Assembly: GCF_900115245.1 (NCBI RefSeq)
Contig: NZ_FOVT01000017.1
Location: forward strand, 1 to 46,258
Length of the DNA stretch: 46,258 bases
Direction: 5' to 3'
From: Mesorhizobium sp. NFR06
Lineage (GTDB): Bacteria; Pseudomonadota; Alphaproteobacteria; Rhizobiales; Rhizobiaceae
The notes beneath the pieces were generated by a model, which made no database searches, had not been told where the DNA came from, and saw nothing but the letters and a program-made list of their open reading frames with translations. Shown here in pieces: positions 38,567 to 46,258 of this stretch. Within the stretch, counting starts at the first letter, position 1; each line of letters starts with the position of its first letter. Made by a program: the position numbers and the translations under genes.

Positions 38567-40024
38567 TCAAGCCTTCGCCACCTTCGCTCCGGCGCCCAAT
38601 GCCATGGTGCGCAGCACGTAGTAGACGGCGCCGGCGATCGCCACGCCGAAGAACCAGCCATAGACGCCCCACCAGGACGGCAGCCAGTGGGTGAAGTTGG
38701 GCAGGATCGAGGAGAAGATCGCGCCGATGCCGGCGGCGATGAAGGCGTTGACGTGCCAGCCGCTCTGGAAGCGGAATTCGCCGTGCTCGCGGTAGAGCGC
38801 CTCGACATCGACCTCGCTTTTGCGGATCAGATAATAGTCCACCATCATGACGCCGAAGATCGGCCCCATCGTCGCGCCGATGACGTTGACGAAGGAAGCA
38901 GCACTGCCTTCCCACGGCGCGAAGGGATAGAGCACCAGCGCAATCAGCGCCGCGATGTAGCCGCCTTTCTTGAAGTCGATCTGGCGCGGGAAGACGTTGG
39001 AGAAATCGAACGCCGGCGACACGAAATTTGCCACGACATTGATGCCCAGCGTCGCCACCGCGAAGGTCAATGCGGCGAGGGCGGCCAGGAACCAGCTGTC
39101 GAACTTGGCCGAGATCTGGTCGGGATGGAGCAGCACTTCGTGATAGACGTCGTACGCGGCAATCGTGGTGACGCCGGCCACAAGCGAGAACAGGATGAGG
39201 TTGACCGGCAGGCCCCAGATGTTGCCCTTGCGCAACGCCGCGTTGTCCGGCGCGTAGCGGGCGAAATCGCAGAAGTTGAGGTAGAGCGCGGAGAAATAGG
39301 TCACCCAGATCGCCGCCACCGCAAACAGCGCTGTCCAGGAACCGGGCTCGCCCGGAACGCCGGCGTCCTTGGTCTTGTCCAGCAGCACATCCATCGGAAT
39401 GTCGCTGGTAAAGGCGAACGTGCCCGACTTCACGCAAAGATAGATGGCCAGGATCAGCATCATCACCCACACGGCCGGGCCGGCCCAGTCCTGGAAACGG
39501 CGCACGGTCTCCATGCCCTTCTGGATGATCAGCAACTGCAGCGCCCAGATGATGACGAAGCAGATCACCTCCAGGGTCGAATGTCCCAGAAGATGCGAGC
39601 TCTTGTTGAATTCATCGAACCATTGCAGGCGTGTCAGCAGCGCAACGATGGCGCCTGAAGCCGCGGCCGTCTGCGCGCCGTACCAGAAGCAGGCGACGAC
39701 GGCGCGCACCAGCGCCGGGACGTTGGCACCCCAGATGCCGAAGGAGGCGCGGGCAAGCACGGGGTAGGGCACGCCGGTTTTGACACCGGCATAGCCGACC
39801 AAGTTCATCAGCGCGTAGATTATCAGCGAGCCGATGCCGATGGCGATGATGAAGTTGACGAAGCCGCCGCAGAACAGAAACAGGCTGGCCGCCAGATAGT
39901 AGCCCCAGAGGCTGTGGACATCCGAGGTCCAGACGTTGAAGATCGAAAACGGCCCCCAGTTCCTGACCGTTGCCGGAGCCAGGTCCTCATTATAGAGGCC
40001 AGGCGATGCGCCTTGAATGGTCAT
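38567..40024 (-). CDS. NCS1-family nucleobase/hydantoin/allantoin permease
   Basis: The 485-residue product is a 12-helix inner-membrane transporter of the nucleobase:cation symporter-1 family. It has the N-terminal NEDLAPATVRNWGPFSIFNV and VWTSDVHSLWGYYLAASLF, then YPVLARASFGIWGANVPALV and the C-terminal VMMVDYYLIRKSEVDV. The family moves uracil, cytosine, allantoin or hydantoins with Na+ or H+. The substrate cannot be told here, and no catabolic genes adjoin. The frame opens 8 codons earlier; ATG at 40024 is preferred because GAGGGGAA lies about 10 nt upstream. It is divergent from the DUF982 gene and converges with the DUF1697 gene at the heptamer array. Confidence 0.92.
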   Translation of the reverse strand: MTIQGASPGLYNEDLAPATVRNWGPFSIFNVWTSDVHSLWGYYLAASLFLFCGGFVNFIIAIGIGSLIIYALMNLVGYAGVKTGVPYPVLARASFGIWGANVPALVRAVVACFWYGAQTAAASGAIVALLTRLQWFDEFNKSSHLLGHSTLEVICFVIIWALQLLIIQKGMETVRRFQDWAGPAVWVMMLILAIYLCVKSGTFAFTSDIPMDVLLDKTKDAGVPGEPGSWTALFAVAAIWVTYFSALYLNFCDFARYAPDNAALRKGNIWGLPVNLILFSLVAGVTTIAAYDVYHEVLLHPDQISAKFDSWFLAALAALTFAVATLGINVVANFVSPAFDFSNVFPRQIDFKKGGYIAALIALVLYPFAPWEGSAASFVNVIGATMGPIFGVMMVDYYLIRKSEVDVEALYREHGEFRFQSGWHVNAFIAAGIGAIFSSILPNFTHWLPSWWGVYGWFFGVAIAGAVYYVLRTMALGAGAKVAKA

Positions 40025-40263
40025 TGCAAGTGTTCCCCTCTTTTGCAAAACGCGCCCTCACGCGTTGACCGCAGAGGTTAAGCCTGACGCAGGGGAACCG
40101 GCAAGCAACCCATTTGCCGGCTTTCACCTTAAAGACATTCAATGAGAATCGCCATTATCGCAGGCGCCAAACCTGGATCGGAATTGAGTCGCCGCGCCTT
40201 TCGTGCATATCGTGGCCAACCGGCCGGGTTCCAAAGTTTTTCCAGCGGCAACCAAATTTGTTT

Positions 40264-40288
40264 GGAACCGAACCGCGAGACATGCGTT
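40264..40288 (+). promoter_or_regulatory. EcfG (general stress response) promoter of the DUF982 gene
   Basis: GGAAC at 40264-40268 and CGTT at 40285-40288 are exactly 16 nt apart, an exact match to the EcfG/RpoE2/SigT promoter consensus of alphaproteobacteria. The start of transcription would fall near 40296, about 35 nt before the gene. I found no second match of this quality while reading the other upstream regions. Confidence 0.75.
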
Positions 40289-40294
40289 CTATAA

Positions 40295-40319
40295 GGTTCG
40301 ACTGCGCTGCGGTCGAACC
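40295..40319 (+). promoter_or_regulatory. Hairpin at the 5' end of the DUF982 mRNA
   Basis: GGTTCGAC (40295-40302) and GTCGAACC (40312-40319) form a perfect 8-bp stem. It ends immediately before the ribosome binding site GGGAGGA (40320-40326). If transcription starts near 40296 the stem is at the very tip of the message and could affect its stability or translation. Confidence 0.55.
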
Positions 40320-40331
40320 GGGAGGATAACG

Positions 40332-40634
40332 ATGGATCGCTTGCATTTCTTTACCCCAGTGCGAATTGCGCGTGGGCAGGGGCACCCTGTGGAGGAAGTC
40401 GATAGCGTCTCCGAGGCGATGGTGTTCCTGCGGAAGTGGCCAACGGGAAGGCGCGGCCCGGTTTATCAATGCGCCCTGAACTGCTGCGCGGCGGCAATGT
40501 CGGGCAAGATGACGGCCGAGGAAGCGAGAAAGGCCTTTGTCGGCTTTGCCCGCATCACCCGGCTGCTCGACGACGACATGGCGCTGCCCTTGGGCGGCCC
40601 GTCCATGGACAACGTCTACGACTTGAGGCGTTAG
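40332..40634 (+). CDS. DUF982 protein
   Basis: The 100-residue product belongs to DUF982, a small family abundant in rhizobia and of unknown function. Visible pattern: FFTPVRIARGQGHPVEEVDS at the start, EAMVFLRKWPTGRRGPVYQC in the middle, and the helix TAEEARKAFVGFARITRLL near the end. It has no signal peptide or membrane segment, so it is probably cytoplasmic. The start is fixed by a near-perfect GGAGGA 6 nt upstream. An EcfG-type promoter and a hairpin precede it and a terminator follows, so it is a single-gene unit likely to be induced by general stress. Confidence 0.88.
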   Translation: MDRLHFFTPVRIARGQGHPVEEVDSVSEAMVFLRKWPTGRRGPVYQCALNCCAAAMSGKMTAEEARKAFVGFARITRLLDDDMALPLGGPSMDNVYDLRR

Positions 40635-40717
40635 CTGGCTCGGATCCTCTGGCTGCTCCTGACGGAGGCCGGACCCTTGAGTTGATGGAGCGCCGGCCCC
40701 AGCGGCCGACGCCGGGT

Positions 40718-40757
40718 GGCAGTGCGCGTGAGCGCTGCCGCGTTTCTAATTTTCCCT
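40718..40757 (+). terminator. Terminator of the DUF982 gene
   Basis: GGCAGTGC (40718-40725) pairs with GCGCTGCC (40732-40739), one G-U pair included, and the T-rich GCGTTTCTAATTTT follows. It ends the DUF982 transcript before the convergent hlyD-type gene. Confidence 0.65.
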
Positions 40758-40806
40758 GAAGGTACGCGTGAGGGAAGCCTCGACCGGTTCGCATTAGCTT
40801 CGTGAC

Positions 40807-42129
40807 TCAGGGTTCGCGGATGCTTTCGTCGAGACCACGCAGGAGCGGATAGAGGAAATATGACAAGATCGTGCGGTTGCCCGCCTTGATCTCCGCGGAT
40901 ACCGCCATGCCGGGGATCAAGCGAAAACTGCTCGGCACATCACGCAGGTCGGTCGCGGTCAACTCCACCCGTGCCTTGTAGTACGGACGCTGCTGCCCAC
41001 CATTCTTCGGATCCGGCGTGAAGGTATCGTCCGAGACGGTTCGAACCTTACCCGACAGAGTACCGTGCTTCTGGAAGGGCCACGCCTCGAGTTTCAGGCG
41101 AACTTCACTGCCGGGCTCGACATGGCCGACATCGAGCCCCCCGACAGAGACTTCTGCCTCCAACGGAGAGCCCAGAGGAACGAGGGTGTAGAGCGGCTCT
41201 GCTTCCTTCAAGACCGAGCCAACAGTGCGCTGCGCCACTTCGAGCACGATCGCATCGGCGGGTGCGGTTAGCACCGTAACAGCCTTCCGCCGCACCGCCT
41301 TGTCGAGTTCTCTGGCCGCGGCATCGTGTTCGCGGCGCGCTTGGACCAGCTCCTCAGCGGTCTTCTGGCGGAACTCTGCGAGGTAAGCCGCTTCCTCGGC
41401 CTTCAAGTGCTCCACATTCTCCTCGAGCTCAGCCATGTTATTGCCCGCAAGCAGCATTTCCTGCTCGACCTGCAGCCGCTGACCTTTGGCAGAGAGATAG
41501 TCGATCTTCGAGCCGACCTCCCTCTTCACCAGAGCGTCCCGTATCGTCTCGAGATCCTTTGCCACGCCAAGGCGAACCTCCAATGCCTCGCGATCGGCGC
41601 TCTTGGTTGCCATCTGGGCTTGAACATTACGGATCTGCCGATCGTAAGAAGCCAGCTTTGCCTTGTTCTCCTCGATCCTCCGGATCCATATCGTCGACTG
41701 CAGGCGCGTTTCGTCATCCAGGTTTTGGGGCTTGTACGGCCGGTCGTCGAGCTCGGACTCGAGCCGCCCGATTTGCGCGGCGAGGCTCGCGACCTTTCCC
41801 CGCAATTGGTCGGCATCAGCTTCACTGAAAGTCGCGTCGAGGGTCGCCAATGCGTCGCCTTTCCGCACGATGTCGCCCACCTTGGCGTCGATGCTGCGCA
41901 CGGTCGAGATCTCAAGCGGCTGCACCACAATCATCGAGGCCGTCGTCACCAGCTTGCCCGGTGCGACCACGATCTGGTCGACCTTGGCCACCGACGCCCA
42001 AACGCCTGCGACCATGATGACCGCGACAAGTACGTACAGCGTGGCCCCCACGACCCAGGGCGGACGCCGCTCGTCGATCTTGCGGGCATCGCTTTGAAAG
42101 TCTCTCACCGCTGGAAGGAGCGTGCTCAT
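40807..42129 (-). CDS. Type I secretion membrane fusion protein (HlyD family)
   Basis: This is the periplasmic adaptor that links the inner-membrane ABC exporter to a TolC-type outer-membrane channel. The 440-residue product has a short cytoplasmic tail, one membrane helix at about residues 25-47 (WVVGATLYVLVAVIMVAGVW), then the HlyD barrel start KVDQIVVAPGKLVTTASMIV. A long coiled coil lies at about 110-270, and the C-terminal half closes with KARVELTATDLRDVPSSFRL and LIPGMAVSAEIKAGNRTIL, the usual family ending. The start ATG overlaps the stop of the ABC gene (ATGA), so the two are translated together. No TolC homologue is in the window. Confidence 0.95.
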   Translation of the reverse strand: MSTLLPAVRDFQSDARKIDERRPPWVVGATLYVLVAVIMVAGVWASVAKVDQIVVAPGKLVTTASMIVVQPLEISTVRSIDAKVGDIVRKGDALATLDATFSEADADQLRGKVASLAAQIGRLESELDDRPYKPQNLDDETRLQSTIWIRRIEENKAKLASYDRQIRNVQAQMATKSADREALEVRLGVAKDLETIRDALVKREVGSKIDYLSAKGQRLQVEQEMLLAGNNMAELEENVEHLKAEEAAYLAEFRQKTAEELVQARREHDAAARELDKAVRRKAVTVLTAPADAIVLEVAQRTVGSVLKEAEPLYTLVPLGSPLEAEVSVGGLDVGHVEPGSEVRLKLEAWPFQKHGTLSGKVRTVSDDTFTPDPKNGGQQRPYYKARVELTATDLRDVPSSFRLIPGMAVSAEIKAGNRTILSYFLYPLLRGLDESIREP

Positions 42130-44492
42130 CGGGCAAGATGCCTGTTCTGCTGGTTCCATAGCTGTCGGTAAGTCATGCAGCGGGACAGAAGTTCGCCATG
42201 TTTCCCGTGATCGACGATCCGGCCGCGATCGAGCACGACGATGGCGTCCGCTGCGACGAGCGAGGACAGACGGTGCGAAACCATGACCACGGTTCGCCCC
42301 TCGGCAATGCGGGCAAGGTTTGCCTGGACGATCGCCTCGCTCTCGGGATCAAGCGCGGAGGTCGCCTCGTCCAGGATGAGGATGCGCGGTTGGCGCAGCA
42401 AGGCACGGGCGATCGACAGGCGCTGCTGCTGGCCGCCCGACAGGTTGGTGCCGCCCTCCTCGAGCAAGGTGTCGTAGCCCTGCGGCAGAAGCTTGATGAA
42501 CTCGTCGGCGCCCGCCATCGTCGCGGCGTGGACGATCTCCTCCAGGGTCGCATCTGGCCTGGTCGCCCCGATGTTCTCGCGCACGGTGCCGCGGAACAGA
42601 AAGCACTGCTGCATCACGACGCCGACGTTGCTGCGCAGATGCGGGAGGTCGAGCTCGCGAATTTCATGACCGTCGATCCGCACCGAGCCGTGCTGGATCG
42701 GGTACGTGCCGCGCATCAGCCGCGTCAATGTCGACTTGCCCGAGCCGCTGCGGCCGACGATGCCGAAAACCGAACCGACCGGGATGGTCAGCGACACGTC
42801 GTTCAGGGCCGGCGGAGCGCTTTCGCTGTAGCGGAAGATCACATGCTCGAACTCGACCGTGCCCGCGATCGGCGGGCGCAGGCCGCGCACATTCGGTGGC
42901 CGTTCCGGACTGCGGTTCATGATGTTGCCGAGCATTCGCACCGAGAGCCCGGCCTCCTGGTAGCCTTGCACCAGACCGACGATCTGTGAGAGCGGCGTGG
43001 TGACCCGGCCCGACAGCATGTTGAACGCGATCAGCGCGCCCACCGTCATCTGGTTGTCGAAGACCAGCAGGGCACCAACGCCGACGACCGCAACCGTCAG
43101 CAGCTTTTCGAGGAGCCCGATCACCGCCTGCGCCGAGGTCGAAATCCGCCCGACGTCGAACCGCGACTCGGCGGCCTGGGCGCAGAGCGCGTCCCAGTCG
43201 CGCTGGCGCAAGGGCTCGGTCGCCAACCCCTTGACCGTTTCCATGCCGTGGATGGTCTCGACGAGATAGGCCTGACGCTGCCCTTCGGCCTCGTAAAGGA
43301 CGCGCAACTTGCGGCGGTAGAGCGGGATCAGCCCGCCGATCACACAAGCGGTGAGGGCGGAAAAGCCGAGCACCATTATGGCGAGGCGGCCGCTGTAGAG
43401 GAACAGCAGCGGCACGATCACCAGCAGCGAGGTGGCGTCGAGCAACGTCAGGAAGAGGCGGCCGGTCAGAAACTCCCGGATCTTCTCGACCTGCTGCATG
43501 TGCTTGGTGATGACACCGGCCGAGGCGCGCTCGAAGAAATCGATCGGCAACGACAGCAGACGCGCGAAGGTGCGGATCGAGGTGCGCACATCGATTCGCG
43601 CCGAGGCGTAGACCAGCAAGATGCGTCGCAGATAGTTGAAAATTGCCTCGAACATGACCGCGGCGCTGACCCCGATGGCGAGCACAGCGAGCGTCGTATA
43701 GGCCTGGTGCACGAGCACCTTGTCGACCGTGATCTGGATGAAGATCGGCAGAGCAAGCGCCAGCACCTGCAACGCGACCGCCGCCACCGCGATGTCGCGA
43801 AACATCGCCCCGTTGCGGACGACTTCCGGGAGGAACCAGGTAAAGCCGAAGGGCCGGCTTTCATCCGTCAGCGCGAATGAGCGGCGCAGCAGCAGGAGCT
43901 CGCCGGTCCACTTCCTGCAGAACGTCGTCTGGTCGAGGGGCAATACCGCGAGGCGGTCGGCGAGGGGGTCAAGGACCCGGACCTTGTTCTCGTTGAATCC
44001 GAGCAGGATGACGCTGTTGCCGTTTGACAGCCGGGCCATCACCGGATAGGCGTCGCCGAGGCGTTGCAGGTCCTTCCACCCGGCCTTCAATTTGCGGCTG
44101 CGCATGCCGCTGCTGCGGGCGATCTTCGGAAGCAGCCGGGTGATGTCGTCGTCGGGCCGCAGCGCAAAGTCGTGCTTGATGCGCTCGGGGGAAAGATCGA
44201 TGCCGTAGTGCCGCCCGATGGCGACAAGGCACTGCAGTGCGGTTTCGACTGGAGATCCTTCCATGTTGCCGTGCAGATAGCTCGCAGTGTCACCCTTGAC
44301 GGCGCGGAGGGTGGAGGAGCGCGTTCGGGCCATCCAGGTCAGGACGAGCCATACGAACACCGTACACAGCAGGAACTGAACCGGGGGGCTCGGCCTGTGG
44401 GGCCACTCGGCGACCAGCCCGTGCCCGGCGGCGACGAGTGTGGCGAGCGCATCGGACAACCAGCGATTCAGTTCGCCGTAGAGATCGTTCAT
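42126..44492 (-). CDS. Type I secretion ABC transporter with an inactive C39-like domain
   Basis: The 788-residue product is the inner-membrane exporter of the type I system. It has an extra N-terminal membrane helix (residues 37-54). A C39-like domain follows at about 65-200 in which the catalytic Cys position reads Thr (PVETALQCL, T84) and the catalytic His position is Asn or Ser (NGNSVILLG). It should therefore bind but not cut its substrate, as in HlyB. A six-helix membrane domain and an ATPase follow, with GRSGSGKSTL, LSGGQQQRLS, ILILDEATSAL and the H-loop VMVSHRLSS. It resembles the LssB type that exports T1SS-143 proteins. It precedes the adaptor gene by a 4-nt overlap. Confidence 0.94.
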   Translation of the reverse strand: MNDLYGELNRWLSDALATLVAAGHGLVAEWPHRPSPPVQFLLCTVFVWLVLTWMARTRSSTLRAVKGDTASYLHGNMEGSPVETALQCLVAIGRHYGIDLSPERIKHDFALRPDDDITRLLPKIARSSGMRSRKLKAGWKDLQRLGDAYPVMARLSNGNSVILLGFNENKVRVLDPLADRLAVLPLDQTTFCRKWTGELLLLRRSFALTDESRPFGFTWFLPEVVRNGAMFRDIAVAAVALQVLALALPIFIQITVDKVLVHQAYTTLAVLAIGVSAAVMFEAIFNYLRRILLVYASARIDVRTSIRTFARLLSLPIDFFERASAGVITKHMQQVEKIREFLTGRLFLTLLDATSLLVIVPLLFLYSGRLAIMVLGFSALTACVIGGLIPLYRRKLRVLYEAEGQRQAYLVETIHGMETVKGLATEPLRQRDWDALCAQAAESRFDVGRISTSAQAVIGLLEKLLTVAVVGVGALLVFDNQMTVGALIAFNMLSGRVTTPLSQIVGLVQGYQEAGLSVRMLGNIMNRSPERPPNVRGLRPPIAGTVEFEHVIFRYSESAPPALNDVSLTIPVGSVFGIVGRSGSGKSTLTRLMRGTYPIQHGSVRIDGHEIRELDLPHLRSNVGVVMQQCFLFRGTVRENIGATRPDATLEEIVHAATMAGADEFIKLLPQGYDTLLEEGGTNLSGGQQQRLSIARALLRQPRILILDEATSALDPESEAIVQANLARIAEGRTVVMVSHRLSSLVAADAIVVLDRGRIVDHGKHGELLSRCMTYRQLWNQQNRHLAR

Positions 44493-44634
44493 GGCTCTGG
44501 CTCCGCGGCGTGCTGGCTGGTCGGCGCGTGGACGGGCGCCGTGACGCTAACGGGCCTCGGCGTGCTCCCGCTTCCGCTGCGCCATGAAGGGCGGCGAGGG
44601 GCTCTGTTCGGCATGAGGCACTGACGCATTTCGG

Positions 44635-45030
44635 TTATTGCTCGTCGCTGAAATTCGGCGATTTCGGCAGCCGCAGCGCCGTTGCCGCGGGTGTTGCCGC
44701 CGCAGGCCATGCCGGCTGCGGCATCAGCTGCACCACCGTCGCTCCAGCTCCTCCCGTTTCCTCTCCGAGCGGCGGGGGAGACGTGGGCTGGGAGCCCGGC
44801 TCGGCTCCCGGCGACGGCTGCTGCGACCGGATCACGCCCGCCTTCTCGAGCTGTTCGCGCATGCCGTTCTGCGTCTGCAGCATTTGAGAGAAGGCCTTCA
44901 GGCTGGTGATCAGCCGCTGCGTCACGCGCGGCTCGGAGCCCGACAGCGAGACCAGCTCGATACGGATCATGCCGTGCTTGAGCGAGATCTCGCCAAACGC
45001 GTCGACAAAGGTTTCGGGTACCGTGTCCAT
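44635..45030 (-). CDS. Small unrecognised protein in the type I secretion operon
   Basis: The 131-residue product has no signal peptide or membrane segment. Residues 1-65 look like a folded domain (VPETFVDAFGEISLKHGMIR, then SEPRVTQRLITSLKAFSQML, ending REQLEKAGVI). The rest is a Pro/Ser/Gly-rich tail (PSPGAEPGSQPTSPPPLGEE). I do not recognise the family. Its place between the secreted protein and the ABC exporter, in the same direction, with 64 nt to the first and 142 nt to the second, suggests a role in secretion or in regulating it. A frame overlapping on the same strand (44489-45037) is open too but has low-complexity composition. The start is the first ATG; the ribosome binding site is weak. 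Confidence 0.65.
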   Translation of the reverse strand: MDTVPETFVDAFGEISLKHGMIRIELVSLSGSEPRVTQRLITSLKAFSQMLQTQNGMREQLEKAGVIRSQQPSPGAEPGSQPTSPPPLGEETGGAGATVVQLMPQPAWPAAATPAATALRLPKSPNFSDEQ

Positions 45031-45057
45031 TGCCCAACCCCCAGTTCTACGAGAAGG

Positions 45058-45081
45058 GCGGCCGGGCGAGTGCCCGGCCGC
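45058..45081 (-). terminator. Hairpin between the secreted protein gene and the small gene
   Basis: GCGGCCGGGC (45058-45067) and GCCCGGCCGC (45072-45081) form a perfect 10-bp GC stem around a 4-nt loop. It lies after the stop of the large gene and before the small gene, and on the reverse strand CCTTCTCG follows. It could end most transcripts after the substrate gene and let a fraction run on into the exporter genes. Confidence 0.6.
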
Positions 45082-45094
45082 GAAGAGTGCACCG

Positions 45095-46258
45095 TCAGGC
45101 GAGAGCGATTGAGAACTGGCTCTGCTTGGTGTCGTTATCCCCGTCGGTGAGAGTCGCCGTCAGGTTCATGTTGAGTGGTTCAGGCAAGAACGACTGCTGG
45201 ATGCTGAACTGGATCACCGGGATCTTGATCGTGCCATTCGCCATCGTCAGCTGGACAGCGTCGATCTGAGGGCCGCCCGCGACGTCCGAGATCTCAAACG
45301 ACTTGCCGCCGTTGGCGACTCCCGATGTAACAGGGGTAAGATCGGTGTCCTTGACTTTCGCATACGCACTGACTGTCCCGTCGCTATAGTAGACGCGGTA
45401 TTCGAGGTCCTCCGTGCCCGGGTTGTAACCACCCACCGAGTTGTCGATGAACACTTTAACCTTGTCCACCAGCTGCGAGGGATTGACGACAAAGCTTTCG
45501 TCGGTGGATTGGATATTGGCCCCCGACCCATCCAGGTTGTTGTTGTTGATCCCGATACCCGAGGTCGACACGTTCATCTGTGTCGAGCTGTTGATCAAGG
45601 CGGCCGGGATCTGATTGGGCGGCCCGAGCAAGGCATCGATCTGAGCCTTGGTCAGGTCCTGCTGCCCGAGTTTCACCAGGTCCAGGAAGTCTTGTGGAGG
45701 AGTGTGGGTGCCATCATTTTGACTCCCGTTGGTCGCAGGCCCGGTCGGCACAGCGCCAAAGAACACTACTCTCTCTCCGGTCGCGGGTCCGCTCGAGAAG
45801 TTCAGTTGCTGCACTGGATCGGGGCCCCCAGGCGCCAGCGAACCCTGCGAAGTGTCGAAGTTGACGATCGACGGGGGCGGGGTCGTCACGGAGATCGTGT
45901 AGGTGTCAGCCACCGGCTTGAATGCCAGCGTGAACGCCACTGAATCCGAGATGCCGTCACCATTGAAATCGGCATTGATCGTCCCGTTGAAGACGTAGTT
46001 GCCGTTTACGTCGGTTGTCGTGGCGGTCCCAAGCGAGGTGTTGACGGTCACGGTAGAATGGGCGTCAATCGTGTAGTTGTTCAGGGTTATGTTCAGTGAC
46101 TTGAACCCGTCGGCGCCAGGACCTTCGGGCCAGGTGCTGCCGCCGCCTGCTGCGTAGGTCCCGTTGGTGATGTTATGGACCGTGATCGATGGGCCGTCAT
46201 CCTTGAAGGCGAGCAGCGGGGTGAGGTCGAGCGGCGCAGAGGCATGGTCGCCGTCTCC
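45095..46258 (-). CDS. Large T1SS-143/VCBS-like secreted protein, C-terminal part
   Basis: A reverse frame open from the window edge to the stop at 45095 gives at least 387 residues of the C-terminus; the start is outside. It begins within a repeat (LDLTPLLAFKDDGPSITVHN), which is typical of VCBS/T1SS-143 repeat proteins. It continues with Asp/Gly-rich, probably calcium-binding motifs (DFNGDGISDSVAF), then a domain that includes DKVKVFIDNSVGGYNPGTED, and ends LTATLTDGDNDTKQSQFSIA and LA. No GGxGxDxxx RTX nonapeptides are seen in this part. The three genes behind it form the exporter, so it is almost certainly their substrate, probably an adhesin or biofilm protein. Confidence 0.85.
   Translation of the reverse strand, partial: GDGDHASAPLDLTPLLAFKDDGPSITVHNITNGTYAAGGGSTWPEGPGADGFKSLNITLNNYTIDAHSTVTVNTSLGTATTTDVNGNYVFNGTINADFNGDGISDSVAFTLAFKPVADTYTISVTTPPPSIVNFDTSQGSLAPGGPDPVQQLNFSSGPATGERVVFFGAVPTGPATNGSQNDGTHTPPQDFLDLVKLGQQDLTKAQIDALLGPPNQIPAALINSSTQMNVSTSGIGINNNNLDGSGANIQSTDESFVVNPSQLVDKVKVFIDNSVGGYNPGTEDLEYRVYYSDGTVSAYAKVKDTDLTPVTSGVANGGKSFEISDVAGGPQIDAVQLTMANGTIKIPVIQFSIQQSFLPEPLNMNLTATLTDGDNDTKQSQFSIALA

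Noticed and set aside
44489..45037. Second reverse frame (182 codons) overlapping the small T1SS gene
   Set aside because: It overlaps the 131-residue frame for its whole length, has low-complexity composition, and its start and end fit the operon less well.

Overview
The window looks like a chromosomal segment of an alphaproteobacterium of the Rhizobiales, most probably Mesorhizobium or a close relative. The case rests on high GC, on gene order (rpsB-tsf ... pyrH-frr-uppS-cdsA-rseP-bamA-lpxD-fabZ-lpxA-lpxI-lpxB, then gltA-gltX-comEC-lexA and moeA-moaC-trpC-trpD-ppiD-tpiA-secG-pyrG), on LpxI in place of LpxH, on CTTGNN-N17-CTATAT promoters, on a GTTC-N7-GTTC SOS box, and on a DUF982 gene. The genus is inferred from order and protein flavour; no search was run.

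Layout. 1-794: the end of an insertion sequence whose transposase reads leftward out of the window. 811-2818: rpsB-tsf with promoter, leader and terminator. 2838-5621: an accessory block (LysR regulator, NTF2-like exported protein, aldo/keto reductase) lying between tsf and pyrH, which are normally neighbours. 5718-17012: one long forward run for UMP kinase, ribosome recycling, undecaprenyl and CDP-diglyceride synthesis, site-2 protease, BamA and the lipid A/FabZ genes, i.e. the envelope-building operon. 17094-23388: gltA and gltX (reverse), comEC (forward) and lexA (reverse) with its SOS box. 23774-27728: a kynurenine/anthranilate catabolic block (kynureninase, 2-aminobenzoate-CoA ligase type enzyme, arylformamidase-like hydrolase) lying between moeA and lexA. 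27782-33191: a tight reverse operon ppiD-trpD-trpC-moaC-moeA, with neighbours 2-4 nt apart or overlapping. 33335-38473: tpiA, secG, an L,D-transpeptidase, pyrG and a DUF1697 gene. 38567-40024: an NCS1 permease. 40264-40739: a DUF982 gene with an EcfG-type stress promoter. 40807-46258: a reverse type I secretion locus whose first gene, a large T1SS-143/VCBS-like secreted protein, runs out of the window; it is followed by a small unrecognised protein, an ABC exporter and an HlyD-type adaptor.

Working together: the first half supplies translation factors and the outer-membrane assembly line (lipid A acyl transfer, beta-barrel insertion, isoprenoid and phospholipid precursors). The kynurenine block would convert N-formylkynurenine through kynurenine and anthranilate to anthraniloyl-CoA, beside the anabolic trp genes that use anthranilate in the opposite direction. 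The T1SS locus would export an adhesin-like protein.

The most unusual features are two arrays of the same heptamer, (GGCAGTA)10 and (GGCAGTA)9. Each supplies the last codons and the stop of a forward gene (lpxB and the DUF1697 gene), and each faces a convergent reverse gene across a partial inverted copy. Also notable are the exact GGAAC-N16-CGTT promoter of the DUF982 gene with a hairpin next to its ribosome binding site, and the small protein inside the T1SS operon.
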